Shown: positions 7,326-16,023, numbered from the stretch's first letter. The stretch: DNA of 64,000 nt from Thiemannella venezuelensis (GCF_014203605.1 NZ_JACHJJ010000007.1:124001-188000), one strand, 5' to 3'. Notes: a model not told the origin generated them from the sequence alone. Program-made: numbers and translations.

Positions 7326-8435
7326 GTGTCCAGATTGAGCCGTATCGCCGCTGTCCAAGGGGCGCTGCCGCCGAACCGCTACTCCCAGGACGAGATCGCG
7401 GACGCGTTCGCCCGGATGTGCCTGCCGGAGGGGAGCGGCCGGGCGCTGCTCGACCGCCTGTACGCGGGTGCACGGGTCGGGCACCGCCACCTGAGCCTGC
7501 CCCTCGACCGGTACGGCAAGCTCGACGGCTTCGGGGCGGCCAACGACGCCTTCATCGAGACGTCCGTCGAGCTGGGCGCGGAAGCGGTCTGCGGCGCGCT
7601 GGACGCGGCCGGGCTCGCGCCGGAGGACGTCGATATGATCATGTGCACCTCGGTGACCGGCATCGCCGCGCCCTCGGTGGAGGCCCGGCTGGCCGGCCGG
7701 ATCGGGCTGCGTCCCGACGTCAAGCGGGTGCCGGTGTTCGGGCTGGGGTGCGTGGCGGGGGCGGCGGGGATCGCCCGCGTCCACGACTACCTGCGGGGCT
7801 GGCCGGACCACGTGGCCGTGCTGCTCTCGGTCGAGTTGTGCTCGCTGACCCTGCAGCGCGAGGACGCCTCCGTCGCCAACATGGTGGCGGGGGCGCTGTT
7901 CGGCGACGGCGCGGCCGCGGTGGTGCTCTGCGGCGACGAGCGGAGCCCGCGGGCGCCGGATCCGGCGGGGTCGCCGGGAGCGTCCCGGCCGCCGGGGAGG
8001 ACGGGGCCGGCCGTCGTGGCCTCCCGCAGCCACCTGTACCCGGGCTCCGGGCAGGTGATGGGCTGGGAGGTCGGCGACACCGGTTTCCGGGTGGTGCTCG
8101 ACCCGGGCGTCCCGGACGTCGTGCGGACCCATCTCGCCGCCGACGTGCACGGGTTCCTCGCCGGCCACGGCCTGAGCACCGGCGACGTCACCGCCTGGGT
8201 CTGCCACCCGGGCGGTCCCAGGGTCCTGGAGGCGGTGGCGGAGACGCTGGAGCTGCCGCCCGGCGCGCTGGACGTCACCTGGCACTCCCTGGCGGAGGTC
8301 GGCAACCTGTCCTCCTCCTCGGTGCTGCACGTCCTGCGCGACACGATCGCCCTGCGGCCGCCGCCGGGCACGCCGGGCCTGGTCGTCGCGATGGGCCCGG
8401 GCTTCTGCTCCGAGCTCGTCCTGCTGCGCTGGTAG
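7326..8435 (+). CDS. Type III polyketide synthase, alkylresorcinol type (SrsA-like)
   Basis: 369 residues, the usual chalcone/stilbene-synthase-superfamily size. The catalytic triad is complete: Cys142 in VFGLGCVAGAAG, His294 in WVCHPGG and Asn327 in GNLSSSS; the C-terminal loop ends in MGPGFCSELVLLRW. Type III PKSs condense malonyl-CoA units on an acyl starter. The downstream methyltransferase and FAD oxygenase match srsABC of Streptomyces griseus, which makes alkylresorcinols and alkylquinones, so a fatty-acyl starter is likely. A Pro/Gly-rich insertion (about residues 205-232) separates two core strands and is not typical of the family. GTG start with a weak CGGGG upstream. Confidence 0.9.
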   Translation: MSRLSRIAAVQGALPPNRYSQDEIADAFARMCLPEGSGRALLDRLYAGARVGHRHLSLPLDRYGKLDGFGAANDAFIETSVELGAEAVCGALDAAGLAPEDVDMIMCTSVTGIAAPSVEARLAGRIGLRPDVKRVPVFGLGCVAGAAGIARVHDYLRGWPDHVAVLLSVELCSLTLQREDASVANMVAGALFGDGAAAVVLCGDERSPRAPDPAGSPGASRPPGRTGPAVVASRSHLYPGSGQVMGWEVGDTGFRVVLDPGVPDVVRTHLAADVHGFLAGHGLSTGDVTAWVCHPGGPRVLEAVAETLELPPGALDVTWHSLAEVGNLSSSSVLHVLRDTIALRPPPGTPGLVVAMGPGFCSELVLLRW

Positions 8436-8443
8436 GGGTTCCC

Positions 8444-9040
8444 ATGCTCTGGAACACGGTGTCCTGGTACACGGCGCTCGTCCTGCTGATCGCGGCGGAG
8501 CGGCTGGCGGAGCTGGCCGTCTCCCGCCGCAACGCCCGGTGGAGCCTGGCCCGCGGCGGGACGGTCAGCGGACGCGGGCACTACCCGTGGATGGTCGCCC
8601 TGCACACGGGCCTGCTCGCGGCCTGCCTGGCCGAGGTCCACCTGGCGGGGCGGCCCTTCGTCCCGGCGCTGGGCTGGCCGATGCTCGTCCTCGTGGCCGC
8701 CGCGCAGGCGCTGCGCTGGTGGTGCGTGATCACGCTGGGACGGCAGTGGAACACCCAGGTGATCGTGGTTCCCGGCCTGCCGCGGGTGGCGGGCGGTCCC
8801 TACCGCCTCTCATGGCTCCCCCACCCCAACTACGTCGCGGTGGCCGTGGAGGGTGCGGCGCTGCCGCTGGTGCACGGGGCGTGGATCACCGCGCTGGTCT
8901 TCACCCTCTGCAACGCCGCCCTGATGATCGTGCGGATCCGGTGCGAGGACGCCGCGCTGGCGGCGCTCACCCCGGCGCCCGCCCCGGAGCGGGCGGGCGG
9001 GCCGGATACGGGCCGGGCCGAGGGCCGGGCCCCCGCGTGA
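8444..9040 (+). CDS. Isoprenylcysteine carboxyl methyltransferase-family protein (SrsB-like)
   Basis: 198 residues with four or five membrane segments. The ICMT signature is visible as GGPYRLSWLPHPNYVAVAVEGAALPL (His-Pro-Asn-Tyr, then Glu). In srs-type operons the equivalent membrane methyltransferase O-methylates the resorcinol ring with SAM. The ATG at 8444 lies 8 bp after the PKS stop, and the stop overlaps the FAD gene start as GTGA, so the three genes form one operon. Confidence 0.87.
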   Translation: MLWNTVSWYTALVLLIAAERLAELAVSRRNARWSLARGGTVSGRGHYPWMVALHTGLLAACLAEVHLAGRPFVPALGWPMLVLVAAAQALRWWCVITLGRQWNTQVIVVPGLPRVAGGPYRLSWLPHPNYVAVAVEGAALPLVHGAWITALVFTLCNAALMIVRIRCEDAALAALTPAPAPERAGGPDTGRAEGRAPA

Positions 9041-10050
9041 TCGACGTGCTGGTCGCCGGGGGCGGGCCCGCGGGCCTGGCGACGGCCATCCACGCGGCCG
9101 CGGCCGGCATGGAGGCGGTCGTGATCGAGCCCCGCCCCGGGCCGGTGGACAAGGCGTGCGGCGAGGGCCTGATGCCCACCGGGGCCGCCCTCCTGCACGC
9201 GATGGGCGTCGAGCCCGAAGGCCGGCCGCTGCGCGGGATCCGCTACCTGGACGGGCGCCACGAGGCCCAGGCGGCCTTCGGCGGCGGCTGGGGGCTGGGC
9301 GTGCGCCGTACCGCGCTGCACGCCGCGCTCTCGCGGCGCGCGGCGGAGCTGGGCGTGCGGATCGTCCCGGGGCGGGTCTCGGAGGTCCGCCAGCACTCCG
9401 GCGGCGTCGAGGCCGCCGGGTTCCGGGCCCGCTGGCTGGTGGCCGCCGACGGCCTGCACTCTCCGCTGCGGGCCCGGCTCGGGCTGGAGCTGCCCGGTCG
9501 CGGGCCGCGCCGGTACGGCCTGCGCCAGCACTACCCGGTCGCCCCCTGGACCGACTTCGTCGAGGTCCACTGGGCGGCCGACGCCGAGGCGTACGTGACC
9601 CCGGTGGGCGACGACCTGGTGGGCGTGGCGGTGCTGACCTCCAGGCGGGGCGGCTATCCGGACCGGCTGGCGGCGTTCCCCTCGCTCCTGGACCGGCTCG
9701 GCGGGCCTGCCGCGACCCGGGTGCGCGGCGCCGGTCCGCTCCGCCAGCGGGTCCGGGCCCGGGTCGCGGGGAGGGTGCTGCTGGTCGGCGACGCCGCCGG
9801 CTACACCGACGCGCTCACCGGCGAGGGGATCTCGCTCGCGCTGCTGTCGGCGCGGGCCCTGGTCCGCTGCCTGCGTGCGGGCGCCCCGCAGGACTACGAG
9901 GCCGCCTGGCTCCGGCTGTCGCGGCGCCACCGGCTGATCACCGGGGCGCTCCTGTCCGCCCGGCGGCATCCGGCGGCGGCCCGGCTGATCGTCCCGGCAG
10001 CGCAGCGGATGCCCGCCCTGTTCGGCGCGGCGGTGCGGGCACTGGCCTGA
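9037..10050 (+). CDS. FAD-dependent monooxygenase / geranylgeranyl-reductase-like flavoprotein (SrsC-like)
   Basis: 337 residues. The N-terminal Rossmann motif V-A-G-G-G-P-A-G (residues 5-12) and the second FAD motif LLVGDAAGYTDALTGEGISLAL mark a PHBH/geranylgeranyl-reductase-fold flavoprotein. CGEGLMP near residue 45 is the loop seen in the geranylgeranyl reductase branch. In Streptomyces griseus SrsC hydroxylates the methylated resorcinol, which leads to quinones; this gene holds the same third position. The GTG start overlaps the preceding stop. Confidence 0.87.
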   Translation: MIDVLVAGGGPAGLATAIHAAAAGMEAVVIEPRPGPVDKACGEGLMPTGAALLHAMGVEPEGRPLRGIRYLDGRHEAQAAFGGGWGLGVRRTALHAALSRRAAELGVRIVPGRVSEVRQHSGGVEAAGFRARWLVAADGLHSPLRARLGLELPGRGPRRYGLRQHYPVAPWTDFVEVHWAADAEAYVTPVGDDLVGVAVLTSRRGGYPDRLAAFPSLLDRLGGPAATRVRGAGPLRQRVRARVAGRVLLVGDAAGYTDALTGEGISLALLSARALVRCLRAGAPQDYEAAWLRLSRRHRLITGALLSARRHPAAARLIVPAAQRMPALFGAAVRALA

Positions 10051-10086
10051 CCTCGCGCAGGAGCCGTACCCGGCCGGGAAAGGAAG

Positions 10087-10116
10087 CGCCCGGCGCCCCT
10101 GGCGGGGTGCCGGGCG
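10087..10116. terminator. Bidirectional hairpin after the phenolic-lipid operon
   Basis: CGCCCGGC and GCCGGGCG arms extended by CCCC/GGGG around a 4-base loop, with one G-T mismatch. It lies between convergent genes (stops at 10050 and 10149), so it can end transcription from both sides. Confidence 0.65.
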
Positions 10117-10148
10117 ACCTCGTGTGCCGGGCCCTGGAGCCGGTCAGG

Positions 10149-10652
10149 TCAGTGGTAGACCTTCACCCAGTCCCTGGCCTCGGCGCCGGACAGGCCCCTG
10201 GCGCCCTCGAAGACGACCCGCCAGGTGCCGGAGACGCGGGCCGGGACCTCGGTGTAGAAGTGCCCGTCACGGCCGGTCCAGATCGAGTCGACGTAGTGCC
10301 ACTTGTGCTTGCCGGCGACGCGGAACAGGACGACGATCTTCTGTCCGCCCGCGTTCCCGCTCCAGGTCCGCCGCGTGCGCTCGTCACACGGGACATGGAC
10401 GGTCACCACGTCCTCGCCGCGGCCGCGCTCGGAAGGAGTGCACTCCTCCTCGATCTGCAGGCGGCCCGAGAGCGAGATCTTGTGGTGCCTGTGGACCCGG
10501 CCGGGGCTCGCCTGGAATCCGGTGATCCGCGTGGACTGGTCATACTGCGGGTGGTCCACCGCGGCGGACGCGGCCTGCGCCGGAGCGGCGATCGCGAGCG
10601 CGGAGACGCTCAGGGTCGCCGCGGCCAGAGCCGTGGCAAGGCGTCGCATCAT
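10149..10652 (-). CDS. Small secreted protein, unknown function
   Basis: 167 residues. A Sec signal peptide (basic MMRR, hydrophobic LATALAAATLSVSALAIA, cleavage after PAQA) leads into a beta-rich mature protein. Two cysteines in the mature part (EEECTPSERG and VPCDERTRR) may form a disulfide. The C-terminus (GHFYTEVPARVSGTWRVVFEG) resembles an Ig-like or jelly-roll strand pattern and is weakly similar to the end of the neighbouring secreted protein. GAGG precedes the ATG. The 150 bp upstream are clearly AT-rich and should hold its promoter. No enzyme motif seen. Confidence 0.75.
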   Translation of the reverse strand: MMRRLATALAAATLSVSALAIAAPAQAASAAVDHPQYDQSTRITGFQASPGRVHRHHKISLSGRLQIEEECTPSERGRGEDVVTVHVPCDERTRRTWSGNAGGQKIVVLFRVAGKHKWHYVDSIWTGRDGHFYTEVPARVSGTWRVVFEGARGLSGAEARDWVKVYH

Positions 10653-10802
10653 ATGGAACTTCCTCTCCCCGTGAAGAAACGCGCCCCGGGACGGAGCGCG
10701 CCTACCGTCAAAGACGCTCCAAGGTAAAGAAAAGTTGCCATCCAGAACAGAGAAATCTATTCCATTTTGGAAACATTCGTTGAGATTTATGGTCCTTAAT
10801 GG

Positions 10803-11675
10803 CTATTTGTCCCTTTTGCCGATATGGATGGTCCGGCTCAGGCCGGAGGCGAAGCGGCTCGTGCCCGGGAAGCGGATCCGCCAGTCACCCCGGCGGCGCT
10901 CCCTCACCTTCCTCGCGAAATAGCCCAGGCGGTCCGTCACCGCCGCGGCCGCCTCCTCCCACGCGTCCCCGTCCGTCCTGCGGTGCAGGATCTGCACGGA
11001 CGCCCCGGCGAAAGGCGCGTAGTCGGTATATCCCTGCGGATCGACCCGGTTCAGCACGCCCTCGACCCGGACGCCCCGCCCCTCCCCGGCCGCCCGGACC
11101 GCGCTGAACACGGTCTCCCGCTTCAGCCAGAACCCGGCGTGCCGGACGGCCTCGGCGCCGCCGGACCCCCTGGCGGTGGCGGTGATCGTCCAGCGTCCCG
11201 CGGGATACCAGCGGCTCAGCCGCTTCTCCGGCAGGAACCTCCAGGTCGCCCACTCCTGTCCTGCGGACTCCCGCCCTGCCGGCCCCACGGACTCCCTCCC
11301 CGGCCATGGGGCGGATCCGGGCGGTGGAGCCCCGTCGGCCGAGGGAGCAGGACCGGACTCGGGCCCGGCGCCGGAAGACGGCCCGGGAGACGGCCCGGGA
11401 GACGGCAACCGGCCTGCCCCGGCCTCCGGTGCCTCACCCGGCCCGACCTGGATCGTCACGCCGTCCGGCCCGGAGGTCCCGCGGGCGACCACGTCGATCA
11501 CCAGCCGTACGGCGTCGCCCGGGCGGACCACCGGCTCCGCGGGATGCAGCGTGATCGATCGGATCTCCGGACCGTCCGCGGCGGGCCGGTCCTCGGCCGC
11601 GGGGCCCGCCGTCGCCGCCGCGGGCAGCGCGCAGGCCCCGGCCGCCAGGAACGCGAGAAGAGCTCTGACCTTCAT
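10803..11675 (-). CDS. Secreted protein with Pro/Gly-rich insert, unknown function
   Basis: 290 residues. A Sec signal peptide (MKVRALLAFLAAGACALPAAATA) precedes a beta-strand-like domain (ITLHPAEPVVRPGDAVRLVIDVVARG), a low-complexity Pro/Gly/Ser segment (about residues 85-130) and a second beta-rich domain ending SGLSRTIHIGKRDK. The last 50 residues (LGYFARKVRERRRGDWRIRFPGTSRFA) parallel those of the neighbouring 167-residue secreted protein, which suggests related folds. The ATG at 11675 is the first codon giving a signal peptide. Function unknown; probably extracellular. Confidence 0.7.
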   Translation of the reverse strand: MKVRALLAFLAAGACALPAAATAGPAAEDRPAADGPEIRSITLHPAEPVVRPGDAVRLVIDVVARGTSGPDGVTIQVGPGEAPEAGAGRLPSPGPSPGPSSGAGPESGPAPSADGAPPPGSAPWPGRESVGPAGRESAGQEWATWRFLPEKRLSRWYPAGRWTITATARGSGGAEAVRHAGFWLKRETVFSAVRAAGEGRGVRVEGVLNRVDPQGYTDYAPFAGASVQILHRRTDGDAWEEAAAAVTDRLGYFARKVRERRRGDWRIRFPGTSRFASGLSRTIHIGKRDK

Positions 11676-11794
11676 GATCAGGACGCTAGGAACCGGCCGG
11701 TCATGGCAGCGGGACGACACACGCCCGGTTGGGCAAAACAGCGGAAAGGGCGCCCGCCCCCGCCGGGAGGACGGGCGCCCGCGCGGCCCGCCGG

Positions 11795-13633
11795 TCAGTC
11801 CTCGTACATCCCGGCGATCACCTCGGCGTACTTGGCGTGGATGACGCGGCGCTTGAGCTTCAGGCTCGGGGTGAGTTCCTCGGTCTCGGCCGTCCACTCC
11901 ACCGGCAGCAGCCTCCAGCGCTTGACCTGCTGGACCCGGGCGAGCTTCTCGTTGGCCGCCTCGACCGCCGCCCCGACCGCCTTGAGGACGTCGGGGTGCT
12001 CGGCGAACTCGGCCAGCGTGGTGAACCCGATGCCGTTGGCCTGCGCCCAGCCGGGGGCCACCTCGCCGTCGAGGGTGAGGATCGCCACCGGGTACGGCCT
12101 GCCGTCCCCGAAGGCGAGGGCCTGGCCGACGAGGGGGTGCTCCTTGAGGTAGTTCTCGATGTTGGCCGGGGAGATGTTCTCCCCGCCCGCGGTGATGATG
12201 AGCTCCTTCTTCCGGTCGACGAGCTTCAGGAAGCCGTCGTCGTCGAGGGAGCCCACGTCGCCGGTGTGCAGCCAGCCGTCGTCGTCCAGCAGCTCCGCGT
12301 CGGCGTCCGGCCGGTTCAGGTAGCCCCTGGTGTTGAGCGGGCTCCGGCTGAGGATCTCGCCGTCCTCGGCGATGCGGATCTCGACGCCGGGCTGGCCCCG
12401 GCCGACGGTGCCGAGCTTGTAGGCGTCGTTGGTGTTGCCGGTGAAGGCGCCGGTCGTCTCGGTCATGCCGTACACGTCCAGGATCTTCAGGCCGAGCCCG
12501 GCGAAGAAGCGCTGGACCTCGATCGGCATCGGGGCGGCGGCGGTGGCCAGCCAGCTCGCGTTCTCGAGGCCGATCAGGGAGCGGATGATCGACAGGAGGG
12601 CGGCGTCCGCCTGCTCGTAGGCCTCCCGGATCTCCGGGGTGACGGTCTGCCCGTACTGGCCGGCCTCGATGTAGGCCAGCCCGGCGGCCATGGCCGCGCG
12701 GACCTTCTCCTGCTGCTCCTCGGGCTGGGTCGCCATCATCGCCTGCAGGCGGGCCATGATCTTCTCCCACACCCGGGGCACGCCGAAGAACATGACCGGC
12801 TTGACCTGGGCGAGCGAGGCGCCCAGGTTGGCCAGGTCGGTGCAGAAGTGGATGTGGGACATCTTGAACAGCGGCAGGTACAGGCTGAGCACCCGCTCGG
12901 CGATGTGCGCGTAGGTCAGGTAGGAGATCTGGGTGCCGTGGGTGGGCAGGGAGGTCAGCCGCTCGGTGGCCTCCACCTCGTAGAGCACGTTGGTGTGGGT
13001 GAGCGGCACGCCCTTGGGGTTGCCGGTGGTGCCCGAGGTGTACAGGACCGTCAGCACGTCGTCGGGCTTGACGGCCTGCCAGCGGGCGTCGACGGCGGCC
13101 GGGTCGGCGGCGAGCCGCTCGCGGCCCAGCGCGGTGAGGTCGTCCCAGCCGATGAACCGGTCGTCGCCCGCCGGGGCGCCGTCCAGCATCACGATCTTCT
13201 CCAGCCCGGGCAGCTCGCCGAGGATCGGCTCCCAGCGGGCCAGCTCGGCCGGGCCGCCCAGCACCGCGACCTTCGCGCCGACGTCACCCGAGACGTAGGC
13301 GATCTGGTCGGGGGCGAAGGTGGAGTAGATCGAGCACGACACGGCCCCGGCGTGCACGGCGCCGAGGTCGGCCAGCACATGCTCGCTCCGGTTGATCATC
13401 ATCAGCGCGACGGCGTCACCGGGCTCGACGCCGAGGGCGGCGAATCCGGCCGCGATCTCCAGGACCCGCTGCCGGGCCTCGGCGTAGGTCAGGGTGGTCC
13501 AGCCGTCCCCGGCCGGATCGGAGTAGGCGGGGGCGCCGGGATCGCTCTCGGCGGCCTCCTTCAGCTGTACGCATACCGTACGGCCTGCGATCGTCTCCTC
13601 GATCGACGTGCGCTCCGCAAGGACATCACCCAT
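11795..13633 (-). CDS. Long-chain acyl-CoA synthetase (FadD-type)
   Basis: 612 residues, typical for FadD15-like AMP-forming ligases. It activates fatty acids to acyl-CoA with ATP. The P-loop YTSGTTGNPKGVPLTH, the adenine motif VYGMTETTG, the ribose-binding TGDVGSLDDDGFLKLVDRKKELI and the C-terminal lysine region are all present. GGAGG six bases before the ATG at 13633 fixes the start. It is monocistronic and divergent from the TRIC-like gene. It could feed fatty-acyl starters to lipid pathways, including the type III PKS nearby, but nothing in the sequence shows that. Confidence 0.93.
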   Translation of the reverse strand: MGDVLAERTSIEETIAGRTVCVQLKEAAESDPGAPAYSDPAGDGWTTLTYAEARQRVLEIAAGFAALGVEPGDAVALMMINRSEHVLADLGAVHAGAVSCSIYSTFAPDQIAYVSGDVGAKVAVLGGPAELARWEPILGELPGLEKIVMLDGAPAGDDRFIGWDDLTALGRERLAADPAAVDARWQAVKPDDVLTVLYTSGTTGNPKGVPLTHTNVLYEVEATERLTSLPTHGTQISYLTYAHIAERVLSLYLPLFKMSHIHFCTDLANLGASLAQVKPVMFFGVPRVWEKIMARLQAMMATQPEEQQEKVRAAMAAGLAYIEAGQYGQTVTPEIREAYEQADAALLSIIRSLIGLENASWLATAAAPMPIEVQRFFAGLGLKILDVYGMTETTGAFTGNTNDAYKLGTVGRGQPGVEIRIAEDGEILSRSPLNTRGYLNRPDADAELLDDDGWLHTGDVGSLDDDGFLKLVDRKKELIITAGGENISPANIENYLKEHPLVGQALAFGDGRPYPVAILTLDGEVAPGWAQANGIGFTTLAEFAEHPDVLKAVGAAVEAANEKLARVQQVKRWRLLPVEWTAETEELTPSLKLKRRVIHAKYAEVIAGMYED

Positions 13634-13708
13634 GACGCGCCTCCAGAAAGTGCTTACTTGCACGATTGGCATGCATCGCACCACACCCCATCAGTCCAGG
13701 CAAGACCT

Positions 13709-13727
13709 GCGCCGCAAGAAGCGGCGC
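13709..13727. other. Stem-loop in the fadD/TRIC divergent region
   Basis: GCGCCGC and GCGGCGC arms around AAGAA, 76 bp upstream of the fadD ATG. It could lie in the fadD leader or act as an operator. Confidence 0.3.
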
Positions 13728-13833
13728 GCCCGCCGGAGAAGAGACCGCGGAAACACATAGGGTCACCGATTGGAGGCGGTCCGGAGCCGGAGCCTCCGCC
13801 GACCGGCAGGACGACCGGAGCCACCATAAAACC

Positions 13834-13848
13834 AATCATGGGATGATT
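13834..13848. promoter_or_regulatory. Inverted repeat just upstream of the TRIC-like start
   Basis: AATCAT and ATGATT arms around GGG end 5 bp before the GTG start, in the place of a ribosome-binding site. It may be an operator or a small hairpin that controls initiation. Confidence 0.35.
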
Positions 13849-13853
13849 CCCCG

Positions 13854-14468
13854 GTGAACCAGGTGCTCGATCTCGTCGGGATCTTCGTCTTCGCGCTCTC
13901 CGGCGCCCTCGTCGGCGTCCGCCGGCGGCTGGACGTGGTCGGCATGGCCGTCCTGGCCTCGATGACCGCGCTGGGCGGCGGGATCCTGCGGGACCTGATC
14001 CTCAACGTGCAGCCCACCGCCTTCTCCAGCGTCGGCTACGTCCTCACCCCGCTGGCCGCCACGGTGATCGTGTTCTTCTGGCACCCGCAGGTGGAGCGGG
14101 TGATGCCCGTCGTGAACGTGTTCGACGCGGCCGGGCTGGGCCTGTTCTGCGCGGTCGGCACCGAGAAGGCGATGGACCACGGCCTCAGCCCGCTGCACGC
14201 GGTCCTGCTGGGGGTGACCACGGCGGTCGGCGGAGGCGTGCTGCGCGACATGCTGGCCGGCCAGATCCCCACCCTGCTGTACGACCGCCAGTTCTACGCG
14301 GTCCCGGCCATGCTCGGCTCGGCGGCGATGGCCGTGCTCTACATCCTCGACCTGCACGGCTGGCCCGCCACCCTGGCCGCGGCCGTCCTCGCCTTCGGAC
14401 TGCGGATCGCCGCCGTGCGCTTCCGGCTGCAGGCCCCGCTCGCCCGGGGCGTCACAGGACAGGAATGA
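13854..14468 (+). CDS. TRIC-like cation channel protein (UPF0126)
   Basis: 204 residues, seven predicted membrane helices made of two related three-helix halves. Each half carries the family motif: GGGILRDLIL in the first and GGGVLRDMLAG in the second. Bacterial members form trimeric monovalent-cation channels related to eukaryotic TRIC. GTG start with no strong ribosome-binding site. The stop codon is the TGA that opens the first unit of the 28-bp repeat array downstream. Confidence 0.9.
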   Translation: MNQVLDLVGIFVFALSGALVGVRRRLDVVGMAVLASMTALGGGILRDLILNVQPTAFSSVGYVLTPLAATVIVFFWHPQVERVMPVVNVFDAAGLGLFCAVGTEKAMDHGLSPLHAVLLGVTTAVGGGVLRDMLAGQIPTLLYDRQFYAVPAMLGSAAMAVLYILDLHGWPATLAAAVLAFGLRIAAVRFRLQAPLARGVTGQE

Positions 14469-14570
14469 CCGCCGAGCGGTCACAGCATGACGGTGACCGC
14501 CGAGCGGTCACAGCATGACGGTGACCGCCGAGCGGTCACAGCATGACGGTGACCGCCGAGCGGTCACAGC
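14466..14570. repeat. Tandem 28-bp palindromic repeat between convergent genes
   Basis: Three full units (starting 14466, 14494, 14522) and most of a fourth (14550). Each unit opens with TGACCGC-CGA-GCGGTCA, a 7-bp-arm hairpin, followed by CAGCATGACGG. The TGA of unit 1 is the stop of the TRIC-like gene, and the TCA ending the palindrome in unit 4 is the stop of the MocR gene on the other strand. The array probably acts as a bidirectional terminator. Confidence 0.9.
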
Positions 14571-16009
14571 GCGGGAGTGAGCGGCTCGGCCGGGCGGGCG
14601 CCGTGCGGGCCCCTGAGCCTCGCCTCGGCGATGCGCTCCACCGCCTCGGTGACGATCCGGGGCGGCTGGGTGAACGGCAGGCGGAGCCGGTGCTCCAGGG
14701 CGCCGTCCACGCCGAACCAGGTGCCGGGCGCGAGCCGTACCCCGTGGCAGGCCGCGGCGTCGGCCAGCGCACCGGCCGAGGGGCCCTCCAGCCGGACCCA
14801 GAGGGAGCCCCCGCCCGCCGGGACCGTGAACGTCCAGTCCGGCATCCGCTCCCGCAGCGCCGCCGCCAGCGCGTCCCGGGAGGCGCCGAGCGTGCGCCGC
14901 CGCTCGGCCCTGGTCTCCTCCATGTCCTCGAACAACCGGGCCACGACCAGCTGCTCGAAGAGCGGGCTGGCGATGTCCACGGCCGCGCGGAGCACCGCCA
15001 GGCGGCGGACCGTGGCGGCGGTGGCGCGGATCCAGCCGATGCGCAGCCCTCCCCACCACAACTTGGACGCCGATCCGACGCTGATCACCCGGTTGTCGGT
15101 GTCGAACGCGCCCAGCGGCGCGGTCCGGGACACCTCGTCGATCGCCAGCTCGCTCCAGGTCTCGTCGACGACCAGCGTGGTGCCGTGCCTGCGGGCCGCG
15201 CCGACCAGCCCGGCCCGGACGGCGTCGTCCATCAGGTGCCCGGTGGGGTTCTGGAAGTCGGGGATCACGTAGGCGAGGCGGGCGGCCGACTGGCCCATCG
15301 CGGAGGCGAGCAGGTCCAGGTGCCAGCCGTCCTCGGCGAGGCCTGCCGGGACGATCCGGGCGCCGCGTATCCTGGCCAGGTCGATCACGTGCGGGTAGGT
15401 GGGCGACTCGATCAGCATCGGGTCGCCGGGCGAGAGGAACATCGTGATCAGCAGGTGGATCGCCTGCTGGGCGCCGGTGGTGACGAGGATCTGCTCGGGC
15501 CGGGTGGCCAGCCCGCGCGCGGTGTAGCGGGCCGCGATCGCCTCGCGCAGCGGCACGATGCCGACCGGGTCGTAGCCCATGCCGAGCGCGTAGCGCGGGT
15601 AGTGCTCGCTCGCGTGGGCGATCGCCGCGGGCAGCGCCGAGGTCGCGTGCGGTGCGGCGCAGTGCAGCGGGAGCAGGCCGTCGTCGCCCGCCGCGATCCA
15701 CGGGTTCTCCACCCCGAGCGCGCCGGGGTCGGGCAGCGCGGTCCAGCTCCCGGCGCCCTGGCGGCTCTCCAGGTAGCCCTGCTCGCGCAGGCGGTCGTAG
15801 GCGGCCGTCACGGTGGTGCGGCTCACGCCCAGCGCCTCGGCCAGGTGGCGCTCGGCCGGCACGCGCACCCGGACCGGGAGCCGCCCGTCGAGGATCAGCG
15901 AGCGCACGGCCTCCGCCAGCACCCGGTAGTACGGCCGGGCGCCGGGGTCGATCGCGACGAGCCGGGCGAGCTGGGGGCCACTCAGGTACCGGTCCATACG
16001 GGCCAGCAT
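14564..16009 (-). CDS. MocR-type regulator (GntR HTH fused to class I aminotransferase), YczR-like
   Basis: 481 residues. An N-terminal winged helix-turn-helix (residues about 25-90; VPAERHLAEALGVSRTTVTAAYDRLREQGYL) is joined to a fold-type I aminotransferase domain with ESPTYPHVID, DFQNPTGHLM, DETWSEL and the PLP lysine in SVGSASKLWWGGLRIGW. MocR proteins use PLP or a PLP adduct as effector rather than catalyse transamination. The divergent neighbour is a YczE-like membrane protein, a pairing known for the YczR group in Firmicutes and Actinobacteria, so this protein most likely controls yczE and itself. ATG at 16009; a second ATG lies at 15997. Confidence 0.9.
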   Translation of the reverse strand: MLARMDRYLSGPQLARLVAIDPGARPYYRVLAEAVRSLILDGRLPVRVRVPAERHLAEALGVSRTTVTAAYDRLREQGYLESRQGAGSWTALPDPGALGVENPWIAAGDDGLLPLHCAAPHATSALPAAIAHASEHYPRYALGMGYDPVGIVPLREAIAARYTARGLATRPEQILVTTGAQQAIHLLITMFLSPGDPMLIESPTYPHVIDLARIRGARIVPAGLAEDGWHLDLLASAMGQSAARLAYVIPDFQNPTGHLMDDAVRAGLVGAARRHGTTLVVDETWSELAIDEVSRTAPLGAFDTDNRVISVGSASKLWWGGLRIGWIRATAATVRRLAVLRAAVDIASPLFEQLVVARLFEDMEETRAERRRTLGASRDALAAALRERMPDWTFTVPAGGGSLWVRLEGPSAGALADAAACHGVRLAPGTWFGVDGALEHRLRLPFTQPPRIVTEAVERIAEARLRGPHGARPAEPLTPAL

Positions 16010-16023
16010 AAAGCCACTTGCCC

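Noticed and set aside
13709-13727. Stem-loop as a riboswitch for fadD
   Set aside because: A single 7-bp hairpin without any conserved riboswitch core.
11729-13846. 705-codon plus-strand frame opposite the acyl-CoA synthetase
   Set aside because: Antisense shadow of an intact AMP-forming ligase; no motif of its own.
14466-14570. Possible CRISPR-like array
   Set aside because: Units are directly adjacent with no unique spacers, and no cas genes are present; a tandem terminator array fits better.
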